64,000 nt of DNA. It comes from Hespellia stercorisuis DSM 15480 (GTDB lineage: Bacteria > Bacillota > Clostridia > Lachnospirales > Lachnospiraceae). Position 1 is the first letter of the stretch, and each line of letters starts with the position of its first letter. The notes beneath the pieces are model-generated. The model was not told the DNA's origin. It did no database searches and saw only the letters and a list, made by a program, of their open reading frames with translations. The position numbers and the translations under genes are program-made. The stretch lies in the NCBI RefSeq assembly GCF_900142165.1, contig NZ_FQZY01000006.1, positions 97,475 to 161,474 of the forward strand, written 5' to 3'. Shown in pieces: positions 53,820-63,097 of the stretch.

Positions 53820-53860
53820 AATGACAGCTGGATACAGATGTACAGTGCAGGGGAACAAAA

Positions 53861-53891
53861 AAATATGCCTGGAAACCAGGTATTATTTTTT
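53861..53891 (+). terminator. Terminator of TetR gene 3
   Basis: GCCTGG-AAA-CCAGGT with flanking A/T pairs, followed by ATTATTTTTT. Confidence 0.8.
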
Positions 53892-53899
53892 AAACGCGG

Positions 53900-53915
53900 G
53901 TTAGAGAAAACTAAC
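53900..53915. promoter_or_regulatory. Operator of ABC operon 3, GTTAG-N6-CTAAC
   Basis: GTTAGAGAAAACTAAC, right after the TetR terminator and about 117 bases before ABC operon 3. Confidence 0.7.
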
Positions 53916-54031
53916 AAAAACGGCAGACAATTAAGAATAAGGTGGATTTATTAAGGTACATTTATTTATGAACGGAGACAAATAAGGAATAGAGTGTCCG
54001 CTTTACACACAACAAACAGGAAGGAGTGCAT

Positions 54032-55774
54032 ATGTTTAAGAAAGTTTTTGAATATGCAGGAGAATACAAAGCATATACGTATCGTGCCATTGTATACATT
54101 CTGCTGGGGATTGCATTTAGTATTATCCCCTATTTCTGTGTTTATAAGATTGTAAATGCATTGCTGCAGAATCAGGAAATTACGATGCCGTATTTGACGG
54201 CATTGATTGGAACAGCACTGATCTCTTTACTGCTGTATGCAGTATTGAATGTAAAAGGATTACAGCAATCCCACATAGCGGCATATAATACCCTGAAAAA
54301 TCTGAGAATATCTCTTCAGGGGAAATTGGAGAAACTACCATTGGGAACGATTGAGGAGGTCGGAACCGGGTCGATCAAAAAAATGTTTATTGATGACATT
54401 GAGACACTGGAACTGCTGCTTGCCCATGCAATACCGGAGGGAATCGGTAACCTGTGTGTCCCCGTCGTAATCTATATCGTGCTGTTCGCGGTTGACTGGA
54501 AGCTTGCGCTGCTGTCCATGGCGACACTTCCGCTCGGAATACTGGCGATGGCGATTATGTTTGCAATCGGAAATAAGGATATGAACCACTATTACATGGC
54601 AGCACAGAAAATGAACAACACAATCATCGAGTATGTCAATGGAATGGAGGTTGTGAAAGTATTTAACCGGGATGGAGAATCTTACGAGAAATATGAAAAC
54701 AGTGTGACGAACTACCGCGATTTCACACTGGCGTGGTTCAAGGCGTGCTGGCCCTGGATGGCGATATACAGCAGTCTGATTCCATGTATTGCATTCCTGA
54801 CACTGCCGGTCGGCGCGTATCTGGTTTTACAGGGGTACTCCACGCTCAGCAATCTCGTTCTGGTATTGTGCCTGACCTTTGCAATCGGAGGCCCGATTCT
54901 TCATGCGCTGTCCTTTGCTGGAAAATTTCCGCAGCTGATCTATAAGATTGAAGAACTTGAGAAAATGATGGGGGCAGCACCGCTGAAACAGTCGGAAGAG
55001 GGCTTTCACGGAAAAGATTATACAATCGATTTCCATCAGGTTTCGTTTGCCTATAAAGAGGAAGAGGTGATCCATCAGATTTCGCTGCATATTAACCCGG
55101 GGACGATGAACGCATTTGTAGGAGAGTCTGGCAGCGGAAAGTCCACCCTGGCAAAACTTCTGGTACATTTCTATGACGTAGGGCAGGGCAGTGTCAGTAT
55201 TGGAGGGCAGAATATCGCGGAGATGAGCATCGAAGCACTGGGTGACCAGATTTCCTATGTGTCGCAGGAACAGTTTCTTTTTAACATGAGTTTGCTGGAG
55301 AACATCCGGCTGGGAAAGAAGAACGCGACGGATGCAGAGGTATTAGAAGCTGCACACAAAGCCCAGTGTGATGAATTTCTGAACAGGATTGAGGGAGGAA
55401 TCATGGCAATGGCAGGCGACAGCGGAAAGCAGCTGTCGGGAGGAGAAAGGCAGCGCATTTCACTGGCGAGAGCAATCCTCAAGGACGCACCGATCATCGT
55501 GCTCGATGAGGCCACAGCTTTCATGGATCCGGAGAATGAAGAAAAGATGAACCAGGCGATTGCCGAGGTGATCAAGGATAAAACAGTCATTGTGATTGCA
55601 CACAGGCTTCATTCAATTGTAAATGCAGACTGCATCTTTGTATTAAAGAATGGCAGATTGGACGCATCGGGGACCCATCAGGAATTGCTGGAAGAATCCG
55701 GGGAGTACAACAAATTATGGAAGATCGCTGAAACAAGCGCAAACTGGCATGTGAGCACAGGAGGTGAGCAATAA
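54032..55774 (+). CDS. ABC exporter-fold half-transporter 3A (IrtAB/YbtPQ-like)
   Basis: 580 residues. TM part with EYAGEYKAYTYRAIVYILLG, AVDWKLALLSMATLPLGILA and EYVNGMEVVKVFNRDGESY; ATPase with Walker A GESGSGKST near 363, signature LSGGE near 468, IIVLDEATAFMDP and IAHR. The start FKKVFEYAGEYK parallels LQKLFDYAGNYR of subunit 1A, supporting common descent. AAGGAG lies 5 bases before ATG 54032; a GTG at 54026 overlaps that site. It overlaps its partner by one base. Confidence 0.88.
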   Translation: MFKKVFEYAGEYKAYTYRAIVYILLGIAFSIIPYFCVYKIVNALLQNQEITMPYLTALIGTALISLLLYAVLNVKGLQQSHIAAYNTLKNLRISLQGKLEKLPLGTIEEVGTGSIKKMFIDDIETLELLLAHAIPEGIGNLCVPVVIYIVLFAVDWKLALLSMATLPLGILAMAIMFAIGNKDMNHYYMAAQKMNNTIIEYVNGMEVVKVFNRDGESYEKYENSVTNYRDFTLAWFKACWPWMAIYSSLIPCIAFLTLPVGAYLVLQGYSTLSNLVLVLCLTFAIGGPILHALSFAGKFPQLIYKIEELEKMMGAAPLKQSEEGFHGKDYTIDFHQVSFAYKEEEVIHQISLHINPGTMNAFVGESGSGKSTLAKLLVHFYDVGQGSVSIGGQNIAEMSIEALGDQISYVSQEQFLFNMSLLENIRLGKKNATDAEVLEAAHKAQCDEFLNRIEGGIMAMAGDSGKQLSGGERQRISLARAILKDAPIIVLDEATAFMDPENEEKMNQAIAEVIKDKTVIVIAHRLHSIVNADCIFVLKNGRLDASGTHQELLEESGEYNKLWKIAETSANWHVSTGGEQ

Positions 55775-57519
55775 TGTTACGGTTAATAAATAAAATCATA
55801 GCGCTTTCAGGAAAGTATAAATGGAGGATCTATGTGGCATTTGTATTTTCATTTGTCAAATCCATGCTGCTGAAGGCACCGGTGTGTTTGTCATTTCTGG
55901 CGTTGAACCGGTTTCTGGAGCGCAGGATGACACCCGGATACTGTGTGACACTGTTCGGCATGATGGCAGCGTCTGTTATATTACAGATTATTTTTCAGAA
56001 TATTGCCGACAGACTGCAGAGCGGAGCCGGTTATCTGATGTTTGCGGATCTGAGAAACGAACTGGGCGTTCATCTGCGCAGAATGCCGATGGGGTATTTT
56101 ACGGAGGGGAACATAGGGAAGATCAGCTCGGTGCTCTCGACAGACATGGTGTTTGTAGAGGAAAACTGTATGACGGCCATAGCCGGCCTGATGAGTGACA
56201 TCTTTGCAGAGATCATCATGATTCTGTTTATGTATTATATCAATCCGGTTCTGGGTGTGGCAGCCACAATTATAGCTGCCGGAATGCTGCTTGTCGGAAA
56301 GGGAATGGAAAAGGAAACACTGGCGGATTCGGTCACACGGCAGGAGCAAAGCGAAAATCTGACGGAGGCCGTGCTTGATTTTGCAGAGGGAATGGGAATC
56401 ATCAAGACCTACAATCTGCTGGGAAAAGAGTCAAAGGAACTGAGCGGAAATTTCCAGAAAAGCTGTGATACGAACATTGGTTTTGAGGAGAATCATGCTC
56501 CATGGCAGAGATGGATGGGAATCGCATATGGAATTGGTACGGTGGCCACACTGGTATCAGGGTACGCAATGTTTGCAAACCATATGATATCATTGGGATA
56601 TTTCATCGGGCTGCTGCTTTTTCTCTTCGATCTCTATAGTCCGATGAAGGTGCTTTATTCGCAGTTGGCGAGACTGACGGTCATGAACAGCTGTGTAGAC
56701 CGCATGCAGGAGGTCTTTGAAGAGATGGAGCTTCCGAACGACGGAACCAGGAAAATTTCAGAGAGCAAAACGCATGCAGGAAATGAAATTGAATTTAAAA
56801 ATGTAGACTTTTCTTATGGCAAAAAACAGGTGCTGGATCAAATCAGCTTTGCTGTAAAACCAGATACGATGACGGCACTCGTAGGACCATCCGGCAGCGG
56901 AAAAAGTACAATTGCCAGCCTGATCACCAGATTCTGGGATGTGACAGGTGGAACCGTAAAAGTCAGAGGTGTGGATATTCGTGAGGTACCGCTGGCAGAA
57001 CTGATGGATCAGATTAGTATGGTATTTCAGAGAGTGTATCTGTTTGAGGACACGATTTACAACAACATCTGTATTGGAAGACCCGACGCCACGGAGGAAG
57101 AAGTGGCAGAGGCGGCCAAAAAAGCAAGATGCTATGATTTTATCATGAATCTGCCGGATGGATTTCAGACGGTGGTGGGCGAGGGAGGATCCTCACTTTC
57201 GGGTGGGGAGAAGCAGCGGATTTCTATTGCACGCTGTATCCTGAAGGACGCGCCGATTGTCATATTAGACGAAGCCACGGCCAGTGTGGATGTGGACAAT
57301 GAAAGCTACATTCAGGAAGCAATATCCGAATTGTGCAGGGGAAAGACATTGTTGGTTATAGCCCACCGGCTGAATACCATCGCAAATGCGGATCATATTC
57401 TGGTCATCGAAAACGGCCGCATTGTCCAGCGCGGAACACACGATGAACTGGTACAATGTGAGGGCGTTTACCGGAACTTTGTAAATGTCCGGACGCGTAT
57501 GAAAGGCTGGAGTGCCTGA
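55774..57519 (+). CDS. ABC exporter-fold half-transporter 3B (IrtAB/YbtPQ-like)
   Basis: 581 residues. TM part with RRMPMGYFTEGNIGKISSVL, LDFAEGMGIIKTYNLLGKES; ATPase with Walker A GPSGSGKST near 370, signature LSGGE near 475, IVILDEATASVDVD and IAHR. AGGAGGTGAGCAATA precedes the ATG, which shares its A with the previous stop. The D-W-R element of the other subunits reads N-P-V-L here. It pairs with 3A. Confidence 0.88.
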   Translation: MLRLINKIIALSGKYKWRIYVAFVFSFVKSMLLKAPVCLSFLALNRFLERRMTPGYCVTLFGMMAASVILQIIFQNIADRLQSGAGYLMFADLRNELGVHLRRMPMGYFTEGNIGKISSVLSTDMVFVEENCMTAIAGLMSDIFAEIIMILFMYYINPVLGVAATIIAAGMLLVGKGMEKETLADSVTRQEQSENLTEAVLDFAEGMGIIKTYNLLGKESKELSGNFQKSCDTNIGFEENHAPWQRWMGIAYGIGTVATLVSGYAMFANHMISLGYFIGLLLFLFDLYSPMKVLYSQLARLTVMNSCVDRMQEVFEEMELPNDGTRKISESKTHAGNEIEFKNVDFSYGKKQVLDQISFAVKPDTMTALVGPSGSGKSTIASLITRFWDVTGGTVKVRGVDIREVPLAELMDQISMVFQRVYLFEDTIYNNICIGRPDATEEEVAEAAKKARCYDFIMNLPDGFQTVVGEGGSSLSGGEKQRISIARCILKDAPIVILDEATASVDVDNESYIQEAISELCRGKTLLVIAHRLNTIANADHILVIENGRIVQRGTHDELVQCEGVYRNFVNVRTRMKGWSA

Positions 57520-57583
57520 TGTGTGCCAGACGTTCACGAACAAACAGTTACCTCACAGTTAACAAATCGGGATAAAATCAACC

Positions 57584-57640
57584 ACGCCTCTATTGTATTT
57601 CCACGGCCGAAAAGGTATAGTGAAAATACAATAGAGGTGT
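57584..57640 (+). terminator. Long hairpin after ABC operon 3
   Basis: Seventeen-base arms (CCTCTATTGTATTT and AAATACAATAGAGG at the core, one G-T pair) around a 23-base loop, followed by TTTGTATTTGC. It is either a terminator or an attenuator of the next operon. Confidence 0.6.
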
Positions 57641-57704
57641 TTGTATTTGCAAAAAAAGGCGGTAAAAAGGCAAAGTGAAATAAAAAGTCAGGGAGGCAGT
57701 TGTG

Positions 57705-58421
57705 ATGCTGGAAATCAGGAATTTTTCAAAGACATATCAGAAGGGGAAACGTGCGGCAGATCATATTGATCTGACCGTTGAGGATGGTGACATCTATGGC
57801 TTTATCGGACATAACGGTGCCGGAAAGAGTACAACAATCCGGGCAATTGTGGGAGTGCTTGAGTTTGAGGAGGGAGACATCCGAATCGACGGGCACTCGG
57901 TAAAGACAGAACCGATGGCGTGCAAGAAGGTGACGGCATATATTCCAGACAATCCGGATCTGTATGAGCATCTGACCGGAATACAGTATCTGAACTTTGT
58001 TGCAGACATTTTCGGAATCGACGGGAAGGTCCGGGAGGAACGGATCAAAAAGTACGGCGATTTATTTGAAATTACATCGGCACTTGGAGATTTGATTTCC
58101 TCATATTCGCACGGGATGAAGCAGAAGGTGGCGATTATCTCGGCTCTGATCCATGAGCCGAAGCTGATGGTGCTTGACGAACCGTTTGTGGGGCTGGATC
58201 CGAAGGCGGCACTGGATCTGAAAAATGTGATGAAAGAGCTCTGTGCAGGGGGCAGCTGTATTTTCTTTTCAACGCATGTGCTGGAGGTCGCGCAGAAACT
58301 GTGCAACAAGATTGCCATCATCAAGCAGGGGAAAATCGTTGCGGCAGGTACCATGGAAGAGCTGATCAAGGACCAGACTCTGGAGGATGTTTTTATGGAG
58401 GTGGTGGAAGATGCCAGGTAA
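57705..58421 (+). CDS. ABC-2 type transporter ATPase
   Basis: 238 residues. Walker A GHNGAGKST near 35, signature SSYSHGM near 132 in place of LSGGQ, Walker B LMVLDEPFVGLDP near 153 and the H-loop FSTHVLEVAQ. Typical stand-alone ATPase of an export system such as those for antibiotics, lipids or peptides. ATG 57705 follows GGGAGGCAGTTGTG. Overlaps the permease gene by 11 bases. It is a different transporter type from the three exporter-fold pairs before it. Confidence 0.9.
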   Translation: MLEIRNFSKTYQKGKRAADHIDLTVEDGDIYGFIGHNGAGKSTTIRAIVGVLEFEEGDIRIDGHSVKTEPMACKKVTAYIPDNPDLYEHLTGIQYLNFVADIFGIDGKVREERIKKYGDLFEITSALGDLISSYSHGMKQKVAIISALIHEPKLMVLDEPFVGLDPKAALDLKNVMKELCAGGSCIFFSTHVLEVAQKLCNKIAIIKQGKIVAAGTMEELIKDQTLEDVFMEVVEDAR

Positions 58422-60000
58422 ATTGTTCACGCTGCTTTTGGCGCAATATAAGAATCAGTCATCGCTGAATGTGCTTCGTCACGAGACAGACACAAAGAAA
58501 AAACACCGCATGATGGGTGTTTATGCGGGGATGGCAATCGTCTTTGTCATGATGGTGGGATACAGCTTTGCAATTGCGTATGGGTACGGATATCTGAAGA
58601 TGGCGTATGTGATTCCGGGGTATTCACTGGCAATCAGTTCCATCATTGCACTTGTGTTCACCTTTGTGAAAACGAACGGATTTCTGTTTGCGTTTAAGGA
58701 TTATGATATGGTGATGGCACTTCCGGTGTCAACGAAGACGGTGATTACGGCGAAGTTTCTTTATATGTATATCAATAATCTGATTTTCAGTCTGTGTGTG
58801 ATGATTCCAATGTGCGCCGGTTATGCAATCTGGGAGAGACCGGGGGTTCGGACCTGGTTGATCTGGCTGATTGGAGCATGTTTTGCGCCACTGATTCCGA
58901 TGTCGCTGGCAGCACTTGCCGGAGCATTGATTGCAGCGATTGGCTCCCGGTTCCGGTTCAAGGTCTTTGTGCAGGTGGTGCTGACGCTTCTGCTCCTTGC
59001 GGCGGCATTCAGTCTGAACTTTATTTTTACCGGTGCCGGGAGTAATGCGGAATTTTTCCAGAGAATGGAAAATCTGGGAGAATTGCTGGAGGCACAGATT
59101 CATAAGCTGTATCCGGTGTCTGTGATATTTGACCGGGCCGTGAATGAGAGCAGTGTACTTTATCTGCTGCTGTTCCTTTTGTTGTCATTCGGTATATACG
59201 TATTGTTTGTATCTATCGTAGCTGTCAAATACAAAGCCATCAATACGGCACTGATGACGGGCAGCAGCCATTCGAATTATAAAGTGAGTAAGATGGAGTC
59301 TCGTTCGATGATGCACGCATTGGTCCGGAAAGAATGGAAACGGTTTACATCCTCTGTTATCTATCTGACGAATGTTGGGATGGGTGTACTTCTGGCGGTT
59401 AGCGGTTCCGTTATCTGTGTGTTTATTGGAATTGACAAAGTGCTGGCGAGTATGGAAATCGGCGGAATGCAGCAGGGATTTCTCTATGCGGCTCCATTTG
59501 CAGTCGCGATGATGCTTACCATGACCTGTACGACCTCTGTATCCTGGTCGCTGGAAGGGAAAAATCTGTGGATCGTGAAGAGTCTTCCAATTGAGGAAAG
59601 CATGATTTTTAAAAGCAAGATGGCATTTAATCTGCTGCTTCTTGTTCCGGCAGCTCTTGTCTGTGATATTTGTTTCGCGATTTCGCTGAAATTAAATATT
59701 GTGATGACACTGCTGTATTTGGTTGTACTGTTTGCGGCAGTCGTATTTTCAACGACCTTCGGAATGTGGGCCGGAAAGAAATTTGCGAATTTTGAGTGGG
59801 AAAATGAGGTGGAGATTATCAAACAGGGGCTGGCATCCATGCTTGGCATTTTTGTAAATATGCTGTTGGAAATCGCACTGGCGGTGGCAGCCTTTTTCTT
59901 GAGTACGCTGATAGACGGGAGGATTGTAATGGCTCTTTTTGCGGCGGTATTAGGTTTCATGAGCGTGTTGTTCTATCGAAGTGTGTGCTCTTTTTCGTAG
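58411..60000 (+). CDS. ABC-2 type transporter permease
   Basis: 529 residues with about 12 TM helices. The loop FAFKDYDMVMALPVSTKTVI near 92 and the repeat ENLWIVKSLPIEES-like stretch near 385 (SLEGKNLWIVKSLPIEESMI) are hallmarks of the large putative ABC exporter permeases of Firmicutes, which contain two homologous halves. GGAGGTGGTGGAAG precedes ATG 58411. Works with the ATPase just upstream. Substrate unknown. Confidence 0.85.
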   Translation: MPGKLFTLLLAQYKNQSSLNVLRHETDTKKKHRMMGVYAGMAIVFVMMVGYSFAIAYGYGYLKMAYVIPGYSLAISSIIALVFTFVKTNGFLFAFKDYDMVMALPVSTKTVITAKFLYMYINNLIFSLCVMIPMCAGYAIWERPGVRTWLIWLIGACFAPLIPMSLAALAGALIAAIGSRFRFKVFVQVVLTLLLLAAAFSLNFIFTGAGSNAEFFQRMENLGELLEAQIHKLYPVSVIFDRAVNESSVLYLLLFLLLSFGIYVLFVSIVAVKYKAINTALMTGSSHSNYKVSKMESRSMMHALVRKEWKRFTSSVIYLTNVGMGVLLAVSGSVICVFIGIDKVLASMEIGGMQQGFLYAAPFAVAMMLTMTCTTSVSWSLEGKNLWIVKSLPIEESMIFKSKMAFNLLLLVPAALVCDICFAISLKLNIVMTLLYLVVLFAAVVFSTTFGMWAGKKFANFEWENEVEIIKQGLASMLGIFVNMLLEIALAVAAFFLSTLIDGRIVMALFAAVLGFMSVLFYRSVCSFS

Positions 60001-60030
60001 AGATAGACCTGAGATTCATAAAAAGTAAAA

Positions 60031-60055
60031 TCTTAAGAAATCTTAAACGAAATCG
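60031..60055 (+). promoter_or_regulatory. Possible response-regulator site (CTTAA repeats)
   Basis: TCTTAAGAAATCTTAAACG holds TCTTAA twice, 10 bases apart, the spacing used by OmpR/PhoB-type regulators. It lies about 100 bases before the small gene at 60137. Confidence 0.3.
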
Positions 60056-60136
60056 TGACAAAAAAACAATATATGCCGGATATACTTGTCGTATGGAATA
60101 GAAAATTGCAGATGAATTGTGATGGAGGATGAGTGT

Positions 60137-60502
60137 ATGATGGCAGGAACAGCGGAGATATCAAGACAGACAATAGCAGGATATATATCTGGTTATTTTG
60201 CGCAGGCAGTCCGTGAACTTAATCTGAGACAGAATGGGAACGTAGGCGGCAGCGAAAAGATGTGGTTCCAGACAATGAATGCAGACCGTATAACCTATTA
60301 TAGAATACCGGAAGAGATTCGTGCAGTGGAGCTAAGACGTGCATTTAACTGTAATCTTGTGGTACAGCATTATAATAGAACAAAAAAGATGATTCTCTAT
60401 GTTCCGGCCTGCTGGGAAGGAACGATACAGATGACGTCAAAGCAGCAGATAAGTATTGATGAAAGTTTTGAGTTTTTACGTTTTACGATACGGTGCAAGT
60501 AA
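60137..60502 (+). CDS. Small protein of unknown function
   Basis: About 121 residues, no signal peptide or TM helix and no family that I recognise. It begins MMAGTAEISRQTIAGYISGY and has YYRIPEEIRAVELRRAFNCN and AELVVQ-like beta strands later; an alpha/beta fold is likely. ATG 60137 has GGAGG 8 bases upstream, better than the in-frame GTG at 60119. It appears to be transcribed alone, with long gaps on both sides. Confidence 0.65.
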   Translation: MMAGTAEISRQTIAGYISGYFAQAVRELNLRQNGNVGGSEKMWFQTMNADRITYYRIPEEIRAVELRRAFNCNLVVQHYNRTKKMILYVPACWEGTIQMTSKQQISIDESFEFLRFTIRCK

Positions 60503-60639
60503 ATGAATGATCTGCGAGAAAGTATCTGAGAACAGAAAAATTAATAAATTGTTTATTGCATCCATCTAAATCTCACGGTATAATTGCTTCTTGTATCTAT
60601 AGAATCAGACATCGGTATAAGAAAGACAAGAGGAGAAGT

Positions 60640-61629
60640 ATGGATTCAAAAAAGATAAAGGGCCTGATAACGGAGCTGCTGAAAAAACTGCCCGTATTTT
60701 TGTTTTGCGTGCTGTTTATCAATGGTTATAATAGATTGTGCGGAACGGAAAACAGTATCGTCGGAGTCGTACTGCTCATGGGAATTTTGATTTTAGTGGG
60801 AAGTGATCTCGGGTTTGATGCACGGCAGGCATCTGTCAGCATTGTCGTATTGTTCGCTGTGCTGGCATTTGCGCCAAAGCTTTCGCTGATCAACCCATTA
60901 CTGGGACTTTTAATCAATGTGGCGGCATTGACGACAATTTTGTTTTTATCAGGGCATGATTTGTCTCAAAGCGGCAGCCTTCCCTTTACAATGGGATACA
61001 TTATGCTGCAGGGCTATGATGTTTCCGGTCTGTTATTTCAAAAACGCTGGATCAGTCTGTTAGCCGGAGGAATCTTTATTGCGATTCTTTATTATATGGT
61101 ACATAAGGGAAAGGTTCACAAAAGAGGCATAAAGGAGTTGTTCAAAGAAAATCAGCTCGGGTCTACGAGAACACAATGGTATATCAGGCTGGTTACGACA
61201 CTTAGTATTGTTATGCTGGTGGGCGAACTGGTGCATTTCCCAAAGACCATGTGGATCAGCCTGACGGTGCTCTCGCTGAGCACGCCACTGGCAGCCGAGT
61301 ACAGAGACCGCATGATATGGCGCGTTCCGGCGACAATCATTGGCAGTGTGGTGGTATTTACAGCGTTCGAGATGTTTGTCCCGACACAGTATCAGGTGAT
61401 GGTGATATTGCTGGCCGGATTTTTATCAATGTTTATCACTTCTTATTTTATCAAGACGATTTACAACTCCTTCAGTGCATTGATTACAGCCGTGCTTTTG
61501 TTCCCGGCAGACCAGGCCGTCGGGATCCGGGTGGTGGCGAATCTGATAGGAGTAGCAGTGGCCACAGTCAGCGTGGTGGTGTTTTCGAAGATTTTTCAAA
61601 ATGTGGGGGACGTAGCACAGCATTATTGA
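60640..61629 (+). CDS. FUSC-like integral membrane protein
   Basis: About 329 residues with ten or more TM helices in two groups separated by a cytoplasmic loop (HKGKVHKRGIKELFKENQLG). The repeat of hydrophobic blocks and the segment MWISLTVLSLSTPLAAEYRD followed by MIWRVPATIIGSVVVFTAFE match the FUSC / aromatic-acid-exporter-like group. It probably exports small aromatic or toxic molecules. ATG 60640 follows AGAGGAGAAGT. The M19 peptidase gene starts 19 bases after it, so the two are co-transcribed. Confidence 0.75.
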   Translation: MDSKKIKGLITELLKKLPVFLFCVLFINGYNRLCGTENSIVGVVLLMGILILVGSDLGFDARQASVSIVVLFAVLAFAPKLSLINPLLGLLINVAALTTILFLSGHDLSQSGSLPFTMGYIMLQGYDVSGLLFQKRWISLLAGGIFIAILYYMVHKGKVHKRGIKELFKENQLGSTRTQWYIRLVTTLSIVMLVGELVHFPKTMWISLTVLSLSTPLAAEYRDRMIWRVPATIIGSVVVFTAFEMFVPTQYQVMVILLAGFLSMFITSYFIKTIYNSFSALITAVLLFPADQAVGIRVVANLIGVAVATVSVVVFSKIFQNVGDVAQHY

Positions 61630-61648
61630 GATAAAAGAGGAGCAGACT

Positions 61649-62572
61649 ATGCAGTTATTTGATTTACATTGTGATTCCATCGTGAATTTCAGAAAAGAGA
61701 ATGAGGATTTTCTGTGTAAAGACACACAATTTTCTCTTTCCGATCTGAAGCAGTTCAAGCGGATATGTCAGACCATGGCGGTTTTTATTCCGGATACGAT
61801 CCGGGGGGAGGCTGCACTCCGGTACTTTCAGGAGCATAAGGAATATCTGGATCTGCTTCTGCGCAAACAGTCGCAGCTTGCATCTAAGGCAACAAGTGCA
61901 GCGGAGATCGAAGCCATTACAGACACTGGAAAATGTGCGGTCCTGCTTGCGGTAGAAAGCGGTGCGGCATTGGCGGGTAGACTGGAAAATGTGGATTATC
62001 TGTATGAATGTGGTGTGCGGATGATGACGCTGGTGTGGAATGGGGAAAATGAACTTGGTTCCGGACATGACACAGATCACGGACTCACAGAATTTGGGCG
62101 CCGGGCAATCCGGCGTATGGAAAAAACCGGAATGCTTGTGGATGTCTCACATCTGAATGACAGGGGCTTCGATGAAGTGTGCGAGGTGGCGAAAAAACCG
62201 TTTATCGCAACGCATTCCAATGTGCGTGCCGTCTGTCCGCATAAGAGGAATCTGACAGATGTCCAGTTTCAGGAAATTGTAAGGAGAAAAGGTCTGGTAG
62301 GCGTGAATCTCTTCCGTAACTTTCTGTCGGAGGATCATAAGGATGATCTGGACAGCATGTATCGTCATGTGGACCATATGCTGGAGCTTGGAGGAAAAGA
62401 CGTGATCGCCTGCGGAAGTGATTTTGACGGCGCGGAGATCGACGAAAAACTTGATTCCCCTGCAAAGTTTGCGGCATCCGGGGACTACCTGCTTACAAAA
62501 GGAATCCCGGAACAGATTATAAATAAAATGTTTTATGAGAATGCACTGGATTTCTTTTATAAGAATATTTAG
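61649..62572 (+). CDS. Membrane dipeptidase (peptidase family M19)
   Basis: 307 residues. Zinc ligands of the renal dipeptidase fold are visible: D-L-H-C-D at 5-9, Glu in AVESGAALAG (E103), His in LVDVSHLND near 166, His in IATHSNVRAVCPHKRNLTD near 186 and the late GSDFDGAE. The enzyme hydrolyses dipeptides, including D-residue and beta-lactam types. No signal peptide, so it is cytoplasmic here. AGAGGAGCAGACT precedes the ATG. Downstream lies a fragment of a hydantoinase gene, another amidohydrolase. Confidence 0.9.
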   Translation: MQLFDLHCDSIVNFRKENEDFLCKDTQFSLSDLKQFKRICQTMAVFIPDTIRGEAALRYFQEHKEYLDLLLRKQSQLASKATSAAEIEAITDTGKCAVLLAVESGAALAGRLENVDYLYECGVRMMTLVWNGENELGSGHDTDHGLTEFGRRAIRRMEKTGMLVDVSHLNDRGFDEVCEVAKKPFIATHSNVRAVCPHKRNLTDVQFQEIVRRKGLVGVNLFRNFLSEDHKDDLDSMYRHVDHMLELGGKDVIACGSDFDGAEIDEKLDSPAKFAASGDYLLTKGIPEQIINKMFYENALDFFYKNI

Positions 62573-62603
62573 GAAGAGATGAGCGAGTGGAAAAGCATAC
62601 TGT

Positions 62604-62776
62604 GACTACAGCTTTCACATGACTGTCTCTGAGTGGAAGGAACCAGAGAGCAGATAGAACAGATAAAAGCGCAGGGAATTACTTCCTTTAAAGCATATAC
62701 GGCCTATAAGGACGGAATCGGCGTGGATGATCCCTACTTTTTCACAAAAAAAGTGGGGGCGGAAATTCTCTTCTGA
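62604..62776 (+). pseudogene. Fragment of a dihydropyrimidinase/hydantoinase gene
   Basis: DYSFHMTVSEWKEPES in one frame continues after a shift as EQIEQIKAQGITSFKAYTAY and KDGIGVDDPYFF, then stops. This is the D-Y-S-F-H-M...G-x-x-S-F-K-x-Y-x-A-Y-K segment of dihydropyrimidinases. Only about 55 codons remain with one frameshift, and the metal-binding parts are missing. Confidence 0.65.
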
Positions 62777-62815
62777 AAGGCAGCGAAACTGCCGGATGTT
62801 CACGAACAAGTAGAA

Positions 62816-62850
62816 AAGGAGATTGTCAAAATCATGTTGACAATCCCCTT
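62816..62850. terminator. Stem-loop downstream of the dipeptidase region
   Basis: AAGG-a-GATTGTCAA pairs with TTGACAATC-c-CCTT over 7 bases. No T run on the plus strand. Confidence 0.5.
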
Positions 62851-63019
62851 AAAATAATGATATGGTAAATTCAGAAATTCTAGTCAGGAAATTTTTTATT
62901 TCCATAGAATTTCCAGTAAGCAAAAGATGCTTACATATCTGAAAAATCACGGCGTTATCTGCCAGATATTTCAAAACTTTTGTAACTGAATAGCGGAAGC
63001 AGAGAAGTGAAAATGTGGG

Positions 63020-63047
63020 TTGCTTTTTGACTGGAGTTCTTTATAAT
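63020..63047 (+). promoter_or_regulatory. Promoter of the Rpn-family gene
   Basis: TTGCTT (63020-63025), 16 bases and TATAAT (63042-63047). The 170 bases before it hold nothing I recognise. Confidence 0.55.
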
Positions 63048-63097
63048 AAAAGTATCGATATAGTCTCTTTTCTGCACAAAAAGAAAGGAGAAACTAT

